A stretch of 64,000 nucleotides of DNA from Bacteriovoracaceae bacterium (lineage in GTDB: Bacteria > Bdellovibrionota > Bacteriovoracia > Bacteriovoracales > Bacteriovoracaceae), in the NCBI GenBank assembly GCA_028101965.1, contig JAOHMI010000006.1, forward strand, positions 1 to 64,000, given 5' to 3'. Below the pieces are notes generated by a model. It worked only from the letters and a program-made list of their open reading frames with translations, searched no databases and was not told where the DNA came from. Position numbers and translations under genes: made by a program. This document shows positions 54,928 through 63,740 of the stretch, in pieces (positions within the stretch are counted from its first letter, which is position 1; every line of letters starts with the position of its first letter).

Positions 54928-55230
54928 TTATAACTCTCCGCAATCCACTAAACCTTCAACACCTTTATTATCTATACATGTGTACACATAGACTTTAGTT
55001 TTCCATTTCTGATCTAAAACAACATAGGCTCCACCCGATTTACAAAGATTTGCATCTTCGATATCTGCCTGTGTACAGGTTAAGTTTGGTAGGTTTCCTT
55101 TAACAATTGAATTAGTCCAAAAAGCGATAGCATTTTTAGCTCCTAAAGCTTCTTTTACCTGTTCAGCTGATGGAGGGAGAGCAAAAGATAGAGATGAGAA
55201 CATAAATAAACTGATGAATAAAATTTTCAT
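54928..55230 (-). CDS. Small secreted disulfide protein, 100 aa
   Basis: A signal peptide (MKILFISLFMFSSLSFA) is followed by an 83-aa domain with four cysteines (LTCTQ, NLCKSG, YTCIDN, VDCGEL), enough for two disulfides. GGAG lies 8 bases before the ATG. It is flanked by a strong hairpin downstream and a 219-bp gap upstream with no gene. Family unknown; exported and compact. Confidence 0.75.
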   Translation of the reverse strand: MKILFISLFMFSSLSFALPPSAEQVKEALGAKNAIAFWTNSIVKGNLPNLTCTQADIEDANLCKSGGAYVVLDQKWKTKVYVYTCIDNKGVEGLVDCGEL

Positions 55231-55449
55231 AGAGACTCCTTAAGTTTGGTTGAGCCGATGCCGTTAAAATTGAACGTGCTGACTTCATTTCAGGTGAAAG
55301 CAAGTTAACAACCTTGAACATAAATTGTCTTCTATCAACGCTTGGAGTTTATAAAATCTATGCTTGCCCAAGATATACTGAGAACGAAATGAAGAATTAA
55401 ATGGAATAGTGAAGAAGAAATTAGGTAATCTTTTTAGTAAAGGAGAAAT

Positions 55450-55866
55450 CTAGGCACTTACAATAACTATGGGACACTCTGCAGACTTATCCTTTAGATG
55501 CTTAGACACTTCATTTATATGCTTACCAGCATCCCTTCCCATAACAACTAAATCTATCCCCTGTTCTTTGATCATTTGATAAATAACATTTTTTAAAGAC
55601 CCAATTTTTAAATGAGTTTCCACATCGATGGTTTCAGTTTTAGTCAATTGCTCACTGTAATCTTTTGCTCTCTCCAACCCTTTCATTGCCATCTCTTTTA
55701 TACGATCATTCATATCGATAATATTATTACCGTCAGATTTCTGCACCATATAGGTATTAAGTAAATGAATCTTAGAAGGAGACTTATCCTTGAAGAAATT
55801 GACTGCAAAGTCGATTGCTTTTTGAGAATCATGAGAAAAATCTGTGGGAACTAAAATACGTACCAT
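55450..55866 (-). CDS. Universal stress protein (UspA family)
   Basis: A single Usp domain of 138 aa: RILVPTDFSHDSQKAIDFA at the N-terminus, IDLVVMGRDAG in place of the ATP-binding GxxG loop (loop degenerate, so ATP binding is uncertain), and SAECPIVIVSA at the end. It is downstream of the kinase/Crp-fused regulator pair on the same strand, with an FNR-type palindrome (55924-55937) between, 64 bp before the ATG. This suggests it can be induced separately by the regulator. Usp proteins help survive starvation or low oxygen. Confidence 0.9.
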   Translation of the reverse strand: MVRILVPTDFSHDSQKAIDFAVNFFKDKSPSKIHLLNTYMVQKSDGNNIIDMNDRIKEMAMKGLERAKDYSEQLTKTETIDVETHLKIGSLKNVIYQMIKEQGIDLVVMGRDAGKHINEVSKHLKDKSAECPIVIVSA

Positions 55867-55923
55867 AGACTAATTTTACGGAAATTTTGCTAATTATTTG
55901 ATGATTTATAAGATTAAAGAAGT

Positions 55924-55937
55924 CTGATTATTATCAG
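55924..55937. promoter_or_regulatory. FNR-type palindrome upstream of usp
   Basis: CTGATTATTATCAG, two perfect CTGAT/ATCAG arms around 4 bases, matches the FNR half-site architecture (TTGAT-N4-ATCAA) except in the outermost base. It lies between the regulator's stop and the usp start. A weak -10 (TCAAAT, 4/6) is at class II distance on the minus strand. Confidence 0.65.
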
Positions 55938-55958
55938 TTTAACCAGAATATCATAGTA

Positions 55959-57017
55959 TTAATGGCGAATCTCTGAAAGTGAACTTGAATCCAAGATTAT
56001 TATATCTCGGCCCTCTACGGCAATAAACCCATCTTCTTTGAACTCACTAAGGCATCGTATTACGGTTTCTGACGCAGTTCCAACCATCGAAGCAAGATCG
56101 TCTCGAGTAATTTTGATTCGAGTATTTTCTGATTCTTCCTTGGTAAACCGTTTTTCCAAGTCAAGTAAAGCTTCTGCCGCACGCTTGCGAACAGTATCAT
56201 AAGCCATACTTAAGAGTTGCCTCTCACGATCTTCTAAATTGCGAGAAAGAATTTTAATAAACTTTATGGCCACATCTCGGTTCTTATAGACAAGCTCCAT
56301 GAAATCTTGCCGAGGGATTTTGCAAACTTCACTATCTTCCAAAGTAATAGCACTTTCTCGGTAATCTCTTTTTTCAAATAATGGGTTTAAACCAAAAAAG
56401 TCATTTTGCTTATATATATCTGTGACATATTCTTTTCCATCATCGTGGTTACGAAATGTTTTTACTTTACCTGAAGCTAGAAAATATAAATATTGGGGGG
56501 TGTCCCCAGAATGATATAAAATTGTTTTTTTCTTTAATTTAATTTTTGGTCGATCTTGAGATAGTGCTTCAAGTTCTTTATTTCCTTTAGCTTCTTCAAT
56601 AAATTGGTTTAGACCATCTAAATTATCTGAAAAATTCTTTTTAATGAGTTCATTCTTTTTAAAGCGAATTTCGATTGCACGAAGCAATTCCATTTCATCA
56701 TAAGGCTTAGTGATATAATCGTCTGCACCTAGCTCCATACCTTGTCGAACTTCACTCTTTTCAGCTTTTGCGGTAAGAAAAATAAAAGGAATACTTGCAG
56801 TACTTGGATCTTTAGAAAGTAAATGAAGAACACCATAACCATCAATCTCGGGCATCATAATATCACAAATAATTAAATCAGGATCTTCTTCTTTAGCTTT
56901 TTTATATCCAGCTTTACCATTTTCAGCAGTCACTGCTTTAAAATTTGCCAGTTCTAAAATTTCTGCTGTATTTTCTCTCATCACTTGATCATCTTCAATT
57001 ATCAATATCTTCTTCAT
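55959..57017 (-). CDS. Response regulator with Crp/Fnr-type output domain
   Basis: The receiver (residues 1-120) is intact: Asp9/Asp10, phospho-acceptor Asp52 (IICDIMMPE), Thr82 and Lys104 (ITKPYD). A cyclic-nucleotide-binding beta-roll follows (about 155-265, KKKTILYHSGDTPQYLYFLASGKV), then a Crp HTH (about 300-345, ITRDDLASMVGTASETVIRCL). The recognition helix has Glu317 and Arg321, matching Glu209 and Arg213 of E. coli FNR, but Ile320 where FNR has Ser212. No FNR-type cysteine cluster is present, so it senses through phosphorylation or nucleotide, not FeS. Its start overlaps the kinase stop by 4 bp. Confidence 0.93.
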   Translation of the reverse strand: MKKILIIEDDQVMRENTAEILELANFKAVTAENGKAGYKKAKEEDPDLIICDIMMPEIDGYGVLHLLSKDPSTASIPFIFLTAKAEKSEVRQGMELGADDYITKPYDEMELLRAIEIRFKKNELIKKNFSDNLDGLNQFIEEAKGNKELEALSQDRPKIKLKKKTILYHSGDTPQYLYFLASGKVKTFRNHDDGKEYVTDIYKQNDFFGLNPLFEKRDYRESAITLEDSEVCKIPRQDFMELVYKNRDVAIKFIKILSRNLEDRERQLLSMAYDTVRKRAAEALLDLEKRFTKEESENTRIKITRDDLASMVGTASETVIRCLSEFKEDGFIAVEGRDIIILDSSSLSEIRH

Positions 57018-58261
57018 ACTATTAATTCCTTTGGCAAAATTACCTTAAAAGTTGTACCTACATCTTGTGCACTTTCAAAGTTTATATGCCCATTTAAATA
57101 TTCCAAATATTTAACCACAATACTCAACCCAAGACCAGTTCCCTGAATATTTGTTACATTTCCCGCTCGGAAAAACCTCTCAAAGAGGTGCTTTTGCTCA
57201 CTTTCAGGGATTCCAATTCCAAAATCTTGAACTTTTAAAGTAAAGGTTTTTCCAGATAGACTTGCCGAAATGATAATTGGCCTGTCTTTTGGGGAGTACT
57301 TAACTGAATTTGATAACAGGTTAGTTAAAATATTTTTAATCATTTCACTATCTTGATAAACTTCAAAGGAATCATTTTCAAATTGAGTTTCAATTTCATG
57401 ATACTCAGTGGCTTGAATATCCTGAAACTCTCGAACAAAGTTTCTTAGAAACTGAGGCAAATTAAATAAATGTGCATTTGGAGTAATCTTTTTTTGTTCT
57501 AGTTTATCTAATGATAAGAAATCATTTAATATTGAAGTAAGACCTTTGACAGACTTTCTAATCGTATCGGTGTGTTTCTTTGTTTTATCAAATTTTTCTA
57601 ATCCAATGTATTTTTCGATTAAAGAATTCGAAGAAAGTATCCCCCCTAAAGGAGTACGAAACTCATGAGAAGCCATACTGACAAAACGAGATTTAAGTTC
57701 ACTCAGCTCTTTTTCTTTCTCTAGAGACTCTTGAACCTTTTTTTCACTTTCAATTCTTTGTTGGATTTCAGACTCAAGATCATCGTTACTGTGACTAAGT
57801 TCAATAAGTGCTTGAGATAATTCCTTTGTACGTTCATCAATTTTTTTCTCTAACTCTTCGGTTTGTTCTTGAAGCTTATCTTTGATTTTTTTATTTTCAG
57901 TAATATCATTTATGAAGCTAACTACATATAAGTGGTTATTAACTTCATAGTAAGAAAGACTAACCTCAACGAAAAACTCACTCCCATCTTTTCTCATGGC
58001 CATTAAATTCATTCCTGCTCCCATGGAGCGAGGAGAAGGATTCTGCATATAGTTCTTTCGGTGTCCAATATGCTTAGTTCGAATTTTAGCGGGAAGGAGA
58101 ATTTCAATATCTTGCAGATCCATTTCACCGGATTCGAAACCAAAGATTCTTTCCGCAAATGGATTCACCATCTGCATCTTCCCTTCATTATCACAAATGA
58201 TAATGCCAAGACTGGCATGCTCAAACAAAGCTTTGAGAATAACTTGATCTTTTCCTACCAT
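57014..58261 (-). CDS. PAS-domain sensor histidine kinase
   Basis: Residues 1-125 form a PAS domain (SLGIIICDNEGKMQMVNPFAE ... MRKDGSEFFVEVSLS). A His in the RTKHIGH segment (His64) sits where FixL has its haem-ligand His, but the FixL Arg after the GIG motif is Met here, so haem binding is possible yet unproven. A coiled-coil (125-185) leads to the HisKA box (SHEFRTPL, His199) and a complete HATPase domain (NLLSNSVKYSP, VQDFGIGIP, GTGLGLSIV). No TM segment, so it senses in the cytosol. Overlap by 4 bp with the downstream regulator gene defines a two-component pair. Confidence 0.94.
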   Translation of the reverse strand: MVGKDQVILKALFEHASLGIIICDNEGKMQMVNPFAERIFGFESGEMDLQDIEILLPAKIRTKHIGHRKNYMQNPSPRSMGAGMNLMAMRKDGSEFFVEVSLSYYEVNNHLYVVSFINDITENKKIKDKLQEQTEELEKKIDERTKELSQALIELSHSNDDLESEIQQRIESEKKVQESLEKEKELSELKSRFVSMASHEFRTPLGGILSSNSLIEKYIGLEKFDKTKKHTDTIRKSVKGLTSILNDFLSLDKLEQKKITPNAHLFNLPQFLRNFVREFQDIQATEYHEIETQFENDSFEVYQDSEMIKNILTNLLSNSVKYSPKDRPIIISASLSGKTFTLKVQDFGIGIPESEQKHLFERFFRAGNVTNIQGTGLGLSIVVKYLEYLNGHINFESAQDVGTTFKVILPKELIV

Positions 58262-58354
58262 ATAATTTCCTAGAGATATTACTTATCATCCTAAGACCCA
58301 ACGAGTCAATATTATAAACTAATCCCTCGAAATACTCAGAAACCAAAACAGTAA

Positions 58355-58810
58355 TTATTCATTTGTCTCTCGTAAAATAATTAGCTCACATGGTGCGTGA
58401 CGAACCATATACTCTGCAAGCGAACTGGAAAATAAAGATTCAACACCTTTTTTACCTCGAGTGCTTACGGCCATAACACTAATATCATTCTCTTGTGCGT
58501 AGTCTTTTAAACCAGTTTTTGGCGATGAAACAAGTAGACAATCATATACAAGTTTAATTCCTTGAGCGATTGGTCCCAGATCAGCTTCTAAAGTCTTCAT
58601 TACTTGTAAGGTTGATTCTTTAATTTTTTGAAATTCTTCCTCGGAAGGAAATTTTTGAATGTAAAACAAATCCGAATAAACTTGAATTTGAAAAGCATGA
58701 ATTAAGTGAATTTCTGTAAACTCATTTAAATTAAGCTCTCTTAAATGCTTGCGATATATATTAAGTGATTGATCCGTTAGATCCACGCATACCATTAATT
58801 TTTTATTCAT
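58355..58810 (-). CDS. Universal stress protein (UspA family)
   Basis: A single Usp domain of 151 aa with LMVCVDLTDQSLNIY at the start and the ATP-binding signature STRGKKGVESLFSSSLAEYMV (GxxGx9S) near the C-terminus, so nucleotide binding is plausible. It diverges from the tandem-Usp gene, with one FNR-type palindrome midway between their start codons. It sits upstream of the kinase gene on the same strand (93-bp gap). Confidence 0.92.
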   Translation of the reverse strand: MNKKLMVCVDLTDQSLNIYRKHLRELNLNEFTEIHLIHAFQIQVYSDLFYIQKFPSEEEFQKIKESTLQVMKTLEADLGPIAQGIKLVYDCLLVSSPKTGLKDYAQENDISVMAVSTRGKKGVESLFSSSLAEYMVRHAPCELIILRETNE

Positions 58811-58889
58811 GCCTTAATCCTTTGTTAATTACATATAACAAGATAAAGAAGAAACCTCTTTATATATATGATCGTTAGAACCAATAAGT

Positions 58890-58931
58890 CTGATCTATAT
58901 CAGGAAATCCTCTGGAAACAGTCATAATAAT
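58890..58931. promoter_or_regulatory. FNR-type palindrome and class II promoter(s) between divergent usp genes
   Basis: CTGATCTATATCAG (58890-58903) is centred 86.5 bp from both start codons. For the rightward gene, AATAAT (58926-58931, 5/6) lies exactly where a class II (-41.5) promoter needs its -10. For the leftward gene TATATA (58868-58863) is within one base of the same geometry. Confidence 0.7.
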
Positions 58932-58982
58932 TGAACTAAATTTATCGATAATAGTAATGAACCGAGCAACAAAGGAAAATGA

Positions 58983-59873
58983 GTGAGTAAACCAGAAATG
59001 TTAGTGGCCATCGACCTAAGTAATTTCTCCCAAACAGTTATAAAGGCTGCCTTCGAATATTGTGAGAAAATGAACTATTCACCAACCTTTATCTATGTCG
59101 ACCAACTCTTAGCAGAGTTTCGTCCTTCTGAGTTCATTTTAAAACATACCGATATAACAGAAGTGAGAAAAACTGATCTTGAAGAAGAAAAAAAAGAGAA
59201 ACTAATCAAGCTTTTTAGCAAAGAATCAATTCCAAGCTATACTTTTGAAGTCTGGAAAGGTCATCCAGTGGATGGGATTCTCAATTCGATCAATAACAAC
59301 CAATCTAAGCTCCTCTTTACTGGGTTAAGAGGTCACAATCGGTTACATCAATTTTTCTTAGGAAGTGTTGCTCAAAGACTAATAGAAATGTGCCCCATCC
59401 CCCAAATTGCCATCCATGAAAACTTCACTGGCTTCCCTCAAAAGCCACTATTGTGTATCGATGGAACAGATTCATCAAAGATTGATAGATTCTCCATGCT
59501 CTATGACATGGTAAAAATATCAGAGGGCCGATTAGATCTCCTCCACATAATTAACTTGTCAATGGTGTTCGATTTTATCCAAGGTCAAAGTGAGGGAGAA
59601 GTTTTTAACAAGGCCATTAAAACTCTTGAACTTAAAGCCATGGATAAATTGCAAAAAGCTTATTTGAGTTGCCAGTTTTCTTATAACATTAAGGTCAGTG
59701 CTGATTATTCTCTGCCGGAGGGTGAGCACATTTTAAAAACAGCAACAATGAACGAAAATGACCTCATTGTCCTGGGCTCAAATCAATATAAAGGCTTAAA
59801 GAAATTTTTTATGGGTAGTACTACGAATTTTATCGCCAAAGAAGCGTGCATGTCTATAATGATAGTTAAATAG
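58983..59873 (+). CDS. Tandem-domain universal stress protein
   Basis: Two Usp domains in one 296-aa chain: the first ends with FTGLRGHNRLHQFFLGSVAQRLIEMCPIPQIAIH (about residues 120-150), the second with VLGSNQYKGLKKFFMGSTTNFIAKEACMSIMIVK. Both keep the GxxGx9GS-type loop, so ATP binding is likely in each. GTG start with AAAGGA upstream. Twelve bp later comes a potassium channel gene, so the two are co-transcribed. A class II FNR-type promoter is predicted upstream. Confidence 0.92.
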   Translation: MSKPEMLVAIDLSNFSQTVIKAAFEYCEKMNYSPTFIYVDQLLAEFRPSEFILKHTDITEVRKTDLEEEKKEKLIKLFSKESIPSYTFEVWKGHPVDGILNSINNNQSKLLFTGLRGHNRLHQFFLGSVAQRLIEMCPIPQIAIHENFTGFPQKPLLCIDGTDSSKIDRFSMLYDMVKISEGRLDLLHIINLSMVFDFIQGQSEGEVFNKAIKTLELKAMDKLQKAYLSCQFSYNIKVSADYSLPEGEHILKTATMNENDLIVLGSNQYKGLKKFFMGSTTNFIAKEACMSIMIVK

Positions 59874-59885
59874 GAAATTTTATCG

Positions 59886-60353
59886 GTGAAACTCCTTCAT
59901 AGCGGAATTCGTTTTAATAAAATCATTATTAGGTTGATATTTAGTCGATCTTTTTTCCTTATTACTGTGATGGGCAATTTAATCATAATCGCTTTCTCTC
60001 TATTGATCTATGCCATCGAAGCAAGCAGCAATCCTTCTATTGAGTCTTACTTAGATGCTCTATGGTGGGCTTTTGCTACTGCCACAACAGTTGGTTATGG
60101 AGATATTATCCCAGGAACGCCTCTAGGAAAAATAGTGGGAATTTTCCTTATGCTAACTGGAACCGCTCTGTTTGCCAGCTACACGGCTTTATTTGCGCAA
60201 GCAATTTTAGAGGATGAAATTTTTCGCTTTAAGTATAAAGACAAGGAAGATAAAGACGATGATTTAATTAAAGAATTAAAAAAGCACCAAGAGTTTCTTA
60301 GTCGGCAGATTAAGCATTATGAGTCAAACAAAGGAATTAACTCCAAAAAGTAA
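59886..60353 (+). CDS. Two-TM potassium channel
   Basis: Two membrane helices flank a pore loop with the K+ selectivity filter (TATTVGYGDIIPGT). After the second helix a charged cytosolic helix follows (FRFKYKDKEDKDDDLIKELKKHQEF), probably a tetramerisation coiled coil, with no RCK domain. GTG start. It is co-transcribed with the tandem Usp gene. K+ flux under stress is a plausible role, by analogy with Usp-linked potassium channels elsewhere; that is inference. Confidence 0.9.
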   Translation: MKLLHSGIRFNKIIIRLIFSRSFFLITVMGNLIIIAFSLLIYAIEASSNPSIESYLDALWWAFATATTVGYGDIIPGTPLGKIVGIFLMLTGTALFASYTALFAQAILEDEIFRFKYKDKEDKDDDLIKELKKHQEFLSRQIKHYESNKGINSKK

Positions 60354-60356
60354 AAT

Positions 60357-60390
60357 GTTTTATTCAATCGGAGTCCTAATTGAATAAAAC
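60357..60390. terminator. Bidirectional terminator between kch-type gene and hpf
   Basis: GTTTTATTCAAT and ATTGAATAAAAC form a perfect 12-bp stem around a 10-base loop between convergent stops. The arms supply T-rich runs on both strands. Confidence 0.85.
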
Positions 60391-60408
60391 GTCACCTTTT
60401 TAGGGAAA

Positions 60409-60726
60409 TTAAATATTTACAGCATACTCTGACACTGATTCATGATCGATATGACTTTTTTTATGATGAAACTGATTTTCCAACTTCTTTAAGACTTCAT
60501 CAAAAGACTTATATAAATCATCAGAAGTACCCTTAGCATAAAAATACCGATGACCGGCCCTTAAAGTAACAATAGAAGAATGGGCATTTTTTTCGACGGA
60601 ACAGGTCCATTGGATATCAATTTTTTCTGTATCAAAATACTTTTTTATATGCTCAGATTTATCTTGAATCCTCTCCTTGAGCGCAGGAGTTGAATCTGCA
60701 TGAAGAAATGAAATATTTAATGTCAT
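60409..60726 (-). CDS. hpf: Hibernation-promoting factor, short form
   Basis: The 105-aa protein has the HPF/YfiA fold: NISFLHADSTPALKERIQDKSEHIKKYF, VTLRAGHRYFYAKGTSDDLYKSFDEVLKKLENQ. It lacks the long-form C-terminal dimerisation domain, so it would act with a separate factor or inhibit translation as a monomer. It binds idle 70S ribosomes in starvation or low energy. It lies 15 bp after the CBS gene on the same strand, so it is co-transcribed with it and under the same FNR-type promoter. Confidence 0.93.
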   Translation of the reverse strand: MTLNISFLHADSTPALKERIQDKSEHIKKYFDTEKIDIQWTCSVEKNAHSSIVTLRAGHRYFYAKGTSDDLYKSFDEVLKKLENQFHHKKSHIDHESVSEYAVNI

Positions 60727-60741
60727 AATCTTTCCTTTAAA

Positions 60742-61149
60742 TTACTCTTCTGCTTGTCCACGAAGAATTTCAATCAACGCATTTAAACCATCTGTGGAAG
60801 TGAATATCCCTTCAAGCTCACCTATGTCATTTACCACTAAAGCTGATCCAATTTTTCGGCGAGACATCTCAAATGCCACTTCATCAAGTGAAGTTCCTAT
60901 TTGTACGCAATAAGGATCTTCTACCATTATATCACTTGCTTTTAGATCCAACCCTTTCTCAAACCCTTTAATTAGTTTGACGTCTCTATCACTTATAATT
61001 CCCACAGGTCGGTTATCTTTTACCACTGGTACGTGTCTTATTCTTTCTTGAACCATAAGTTCATATATTTGAGTGAATGATGTTTCCCCTCTCACGACAC
61101 CATTTATGGGACTAGTGTATTCATCAATTGAAATATTCATTTGTGACAT
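60742..61149 (-). CDS. CBS-domain pair protein
   Basis: Two CBS domains (SPINGVVRGETSFTQIYELMVQERIRHVPVV and DIMVEDPYCVQIGTSLDEVAFEMSRRKIGSALVV) fill the 135-aa protein, an adenine-nucleotide-sensing module similar to those found with Usp and HPF in dormancy regulons. The track start at 61281 is rejected: the ATG at 61149 has GGAGG 8 bases upstream, and the bases further up hold the promoter and FNR-type box. It heads the CBS-hpf operon. Confidence 0.88.
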   Translation of the reverse strand: MSQMNISIDEYTSPINGVVRGETSFTQIYELMVQERIRHVPVVKDNRPVGIISDRDVKLIKGFEKGLDLKASDIMVEDPYCVQIGTSLDEVAFEMSRRKIGSALVVNDIGELEGIFTSTDGLNALIEILRGQAEE

Positions 61150-61193
61150 TTCAGTATCCTCCGTTGCTAACATAGTGCCGGCACCTGCCAGAA

Positions 61194-61235
61194 ATAATAA
61201 TGATCCAAAAGGAAAGAACACATGATTTGTATCAG
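61194..61235 (-). promoter_or_regulatory. Class II FNR-type promoter of CBS-hpf
   Basis: CTGATACAAATCAT (minus strand, 61235-61222) is centred exactly 41.5 bp upstream of the start site predicted from TATTAT (61199-61194, 5/6). The transcript would start near 61187, giving a 38-base leader with GGAGG. Confidence 0.7.
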
Positions 61236-61267
61236 GCTTTTGCCCGATCCTCATATCATTAAAATCC

Positions 61268-61309
61268 ATGATGATCATCATGTTTAATACCTCATGTTAT
61301 ACCGATAAT
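61268..61309 (+). promoter_or_regulatory. Class II FNR-type promoter of ccoI
   Basis: ATGATGATCATCAT (61268-61281), inside a 16-bp perfect palindrome, is centred exactly 41.5 bp upstream of the start site predicted from GATAAT (61304-61309, 5/6). The leader to the ccoI ATG would be 100 bases. It lies in the divergent region shared with CBS-hpf. Confidence 0.65.
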
Positions 61310-61415
61310 GACTGTACGTTGAAAACAGATAGCTAGAGCTGTCTTTAAGAAAAAAACTTATTAAAAACAAGTAGATATAGTTTAAAAGGATCATGTTCAG
61401 ACTGGTTAGAATTGT

Positions 61416-63740
61416 ATGTTGGTTAAAAATAAAAAGCACTATACTTGTAAGCATTGTGGATCCTTTGCAGGCGAAGATGAAGTTATAATTGAAAACAATT
61501 TTCACTTTTGCTGTCATGGTTGCTTAACAGTTTTTAATTGCCTCAATGTAGGTGGTTTAGATAATTTTTATCATCTTATGGACTTAGAGGGTCAGTCTCC
61601 GCAAAAAGTTACTTCTGAAAATAAAGTTAAATACATGGCCGATGATCAGTTTTTACATAATTTTGGCCAGGGTCAAAATAAAAATACTTTTAATTTTTAT
61701 GTGCAAGGTATTACATGCTTAGCCTGCTCATGGGTATTTAAAAATATAACTGCTCTTAACGAAAAGATACAAAATTCAAATTTCCAACCGGAAAGCAACA
61801 TCCTTACATTAACCATGACCGATCGTTCTGAATTAGTGAATGTGGGAACTATTATTTATCAATTGGGTTACCAACTAGTTCCTTTAAAGAATGAATCGGA
61901 GGCAGAAAACATTTATCAAAAAGATAAAAGAAATGAGCTCATCCGTATTGGAGTAACCGCAGGCTTAATGATGAATCTGATGATTTATTCTGTGGCCATC
62001 TACGCTGGTGTCGATGGAAGTCTTAAAAGAATATTTGAGCACATAATGGCAGTGATGTACGCCCCCATACTTTTTTATAGTGCTATCCCCTTTCTTAAGA
62101 ACTTTATGTCATCTCTAAAAAGTCTACGATTTAACATCGACTTACCAATTTCTCTTTCCGTATTATTTGGGTCTATTTTTAGCTACTATAACTATTTTAA
62201 AGGCAGCGATTTATACTACTTTGATAGCATTGCTATGTTTATCTTTCTTATTCTTAGCACACGTCATTTTTTATCTTCACTCTATCATAATCAAATTAAG
62301 AGTAATTTCTTTCAAAATGCTTATGGAATCCAACAGATCTTAAAGCAATCATCTAAAATTTTCGTTTATAAACATATTAGCGATATAGCTCAAGGTGATA
62401 TTATTAAGGTCCCTCAGGGTGAAATAATTCCACTAGATGGAGTGGTTCTTAAAGGCCATAGCTACGTTAATGAGTCGCTTCTTACCGGAGAATCAACCCC
62501 GCTTCTCAAACATCGCGATTCAAAAGTAGTATCAGGGAGCATTAATTTATCTCATGACCTAGAACTACAAGTTAGCCATGACATGAATACAACAAGTTTT
62601 ACAAAATATCTTGATTCATTAAAAATCGACACGAGTCAATTAGATTCCTATTCTTATTTTGGACAAAAGTACTCTCTCTATTTATCCTTTATTTTTATAG
62701 TGGCATCTGCTGTATTATTTTTATATTTCCCTCAAGAACAAGCAATACCTAGAATACTTAGTTTACTCATAGTCTGCTGCCCATGTGCATTGGGAATAGG
62801 TATTCCTCTTGTAAGTTTGCTTAAAACTAAAAAATTGGCCAACAATGGAATCCTTTTAAAGAATAAAGCTGTCTATGAAAAGTTTCCGAATATTGAAACA
62901 ATCTTTTTTGATAAAACAGGAACTCTGACTTCAGGAGCATTTAAATTGGCAGAAATTGTGGGAGATCAAACTTTTCTTCCGCACTTAATCTCCTTGGAAA
63001 AACACTCCCACCACCCTATCGCTGTCTTTCTCGTGAACCATTTCACCTCTGTCCAGGATTATCTCGAAGTAGAAAATTTTAAAGAAATCCTTGGAGAAGG
63101 AGTCGAAGGTGATATCCAAGGACATCATTACAAAATTCATTCACTCTCTGATGAATCAATTGTGTTAATGAAAGGTTCACAGCAAGTACTCAAACTCATC
63201 CTTAAAGAAGAGATTGACCCAAATAATATTCAATTACTTAAAGATTTAAGCAAAAAATATAGAATAGAAATCATGTCAGGCGATCATCGCCAAAGAGTTA
63301 GTGATTTGATTGACCTGCTTCAAGTTAATCATCCAATTAAGTCTCAACACTCCCTGAAGCCTGAAGATAAAAAAAACTATATGAGAAAACAAAAAAACTC
63401 ATTATATGTAGGAGATGGGCTCAATGACATATGGGCCATGAAATACGCAGATCTTTCAATTTCACTAAATGCAGGAGAGCTAGTTAATGATAATTGTGAT
63501 GTGGTTTTTTTAGCCGGAAATCTAAACAAACTTAATTTCTTCATTAAAGAGATTAGACACCTGCATAGACTAATTCAAATAAATATCAGTTTTTCTATTT
63601 TTTACAATATATTGGGGTTCATCCTCTCAGTAACAGGGATGATTACACCTCTGATTGCAGCAGTGGCCATGCCTATAAGTTCGCTTATCGTAGTTAGCAA
63701 TAGCTTTCTCTTATCGCGAAAAGGGAGAATTAAGAAATGA
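61416..63740 (+). CDS. ccoI: CcoI/FixI copper-type P1B ATPase for cbb3 oxidase maturation
   Basis: A heavy-metal P-type ATPase of 774 aa. The N-terminus has a cysteine-rich metal-binding domain (YTCKHCGSF ... CCHGCLTVFNCL) and a second CxxC site (ITCLACSWVF). The TM CPC motif is VCCPCALGIG; the phosphorylation loop is FFDKTGTLTSG, with GESTP and the SHHP motif. Next to ccoS and ccoN it is the copper exporter that supplies cbb3-type cytochrome oxidase. The Shine-Dalgarno is weak. ccoG and ccoP are outside the window. Confidence 0.95.
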   Translation: MLVKNKKHYTCKHCGSFAGEDEVIIENNFHFCCHGCLTVFNCLNVGGLDNFYHLMDLEGQSPQKVTSENKVKYMADDQFLHNFGQGQNKNTFNFYVQGITCLACSWVFKNITALNEKIQNSNFQPESNILTLTMTDRSELVNVGTIIYQLGYQLVPLKNESEAENIYQKDKRNELIRIGVTAGLMMNLMIYSVAIYAGVDGSLKRIFEHIMAVMYAPILFYSAIPFLKNFMSSLKSLRFNIDLPISLSVLFGSIFSYYNYFKGSDLYYFDSIAMFIFLILSTRHFLSSLYHNQIKSNFFQNAYGIQQILKQSSKIFVYKHISDIAQGDIIKVPQGEIIPLDGVVLKGHSYVNESLLTGESTPLLKHRDSKVVSGSINLSHDLELQVSHDMNTTSFTKYLDSLKIDTSQLDSYSYFGQKYSLYLSFIFIVASAVLFLYFPQEQAIPRILSLLIVCCPCALGIGIPLVSLLKTKKLANNGILLKNKAVYEKFPNIETIFFDKTGTLTSGAFKLAEIVGDQTFLPHLISLEKHSHHPIAVFLVNHFTSVQDYLEVENFKEILGEGVEGDIQGHHYKIHSLSDESIVLMKGSQQVLKLILKEEIDPNNIQLLKDLSKKYRIEIMSGDHRQRVSDLIDLLQVNHPIKSQHSLKPEDKKNYMRKQKNSLYVGDGLNDIWAMKYADLSISLNAGELVNDNCDVVFLAGNLNKLNFFIKEIRHLHRLIQINISFSIFYNILGFILSVTGMITPLIAAVAMPISSLIVVSNSFLLSRKGRIKK

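Noticed and set aside
57014-58261. Calling the PAS kinase a haem-based FixL
   Set aside because: The His is present in position, but the FixL Arg is replaced by Met and many non-haem PAS domains also have this His.
61284-61517. 77-aa minus-strand ORF between CBS and ccoI
   Set aside because: It runs antisense across the ccoI start and the divergent promoter region, and has no Shine-Dalgarno.
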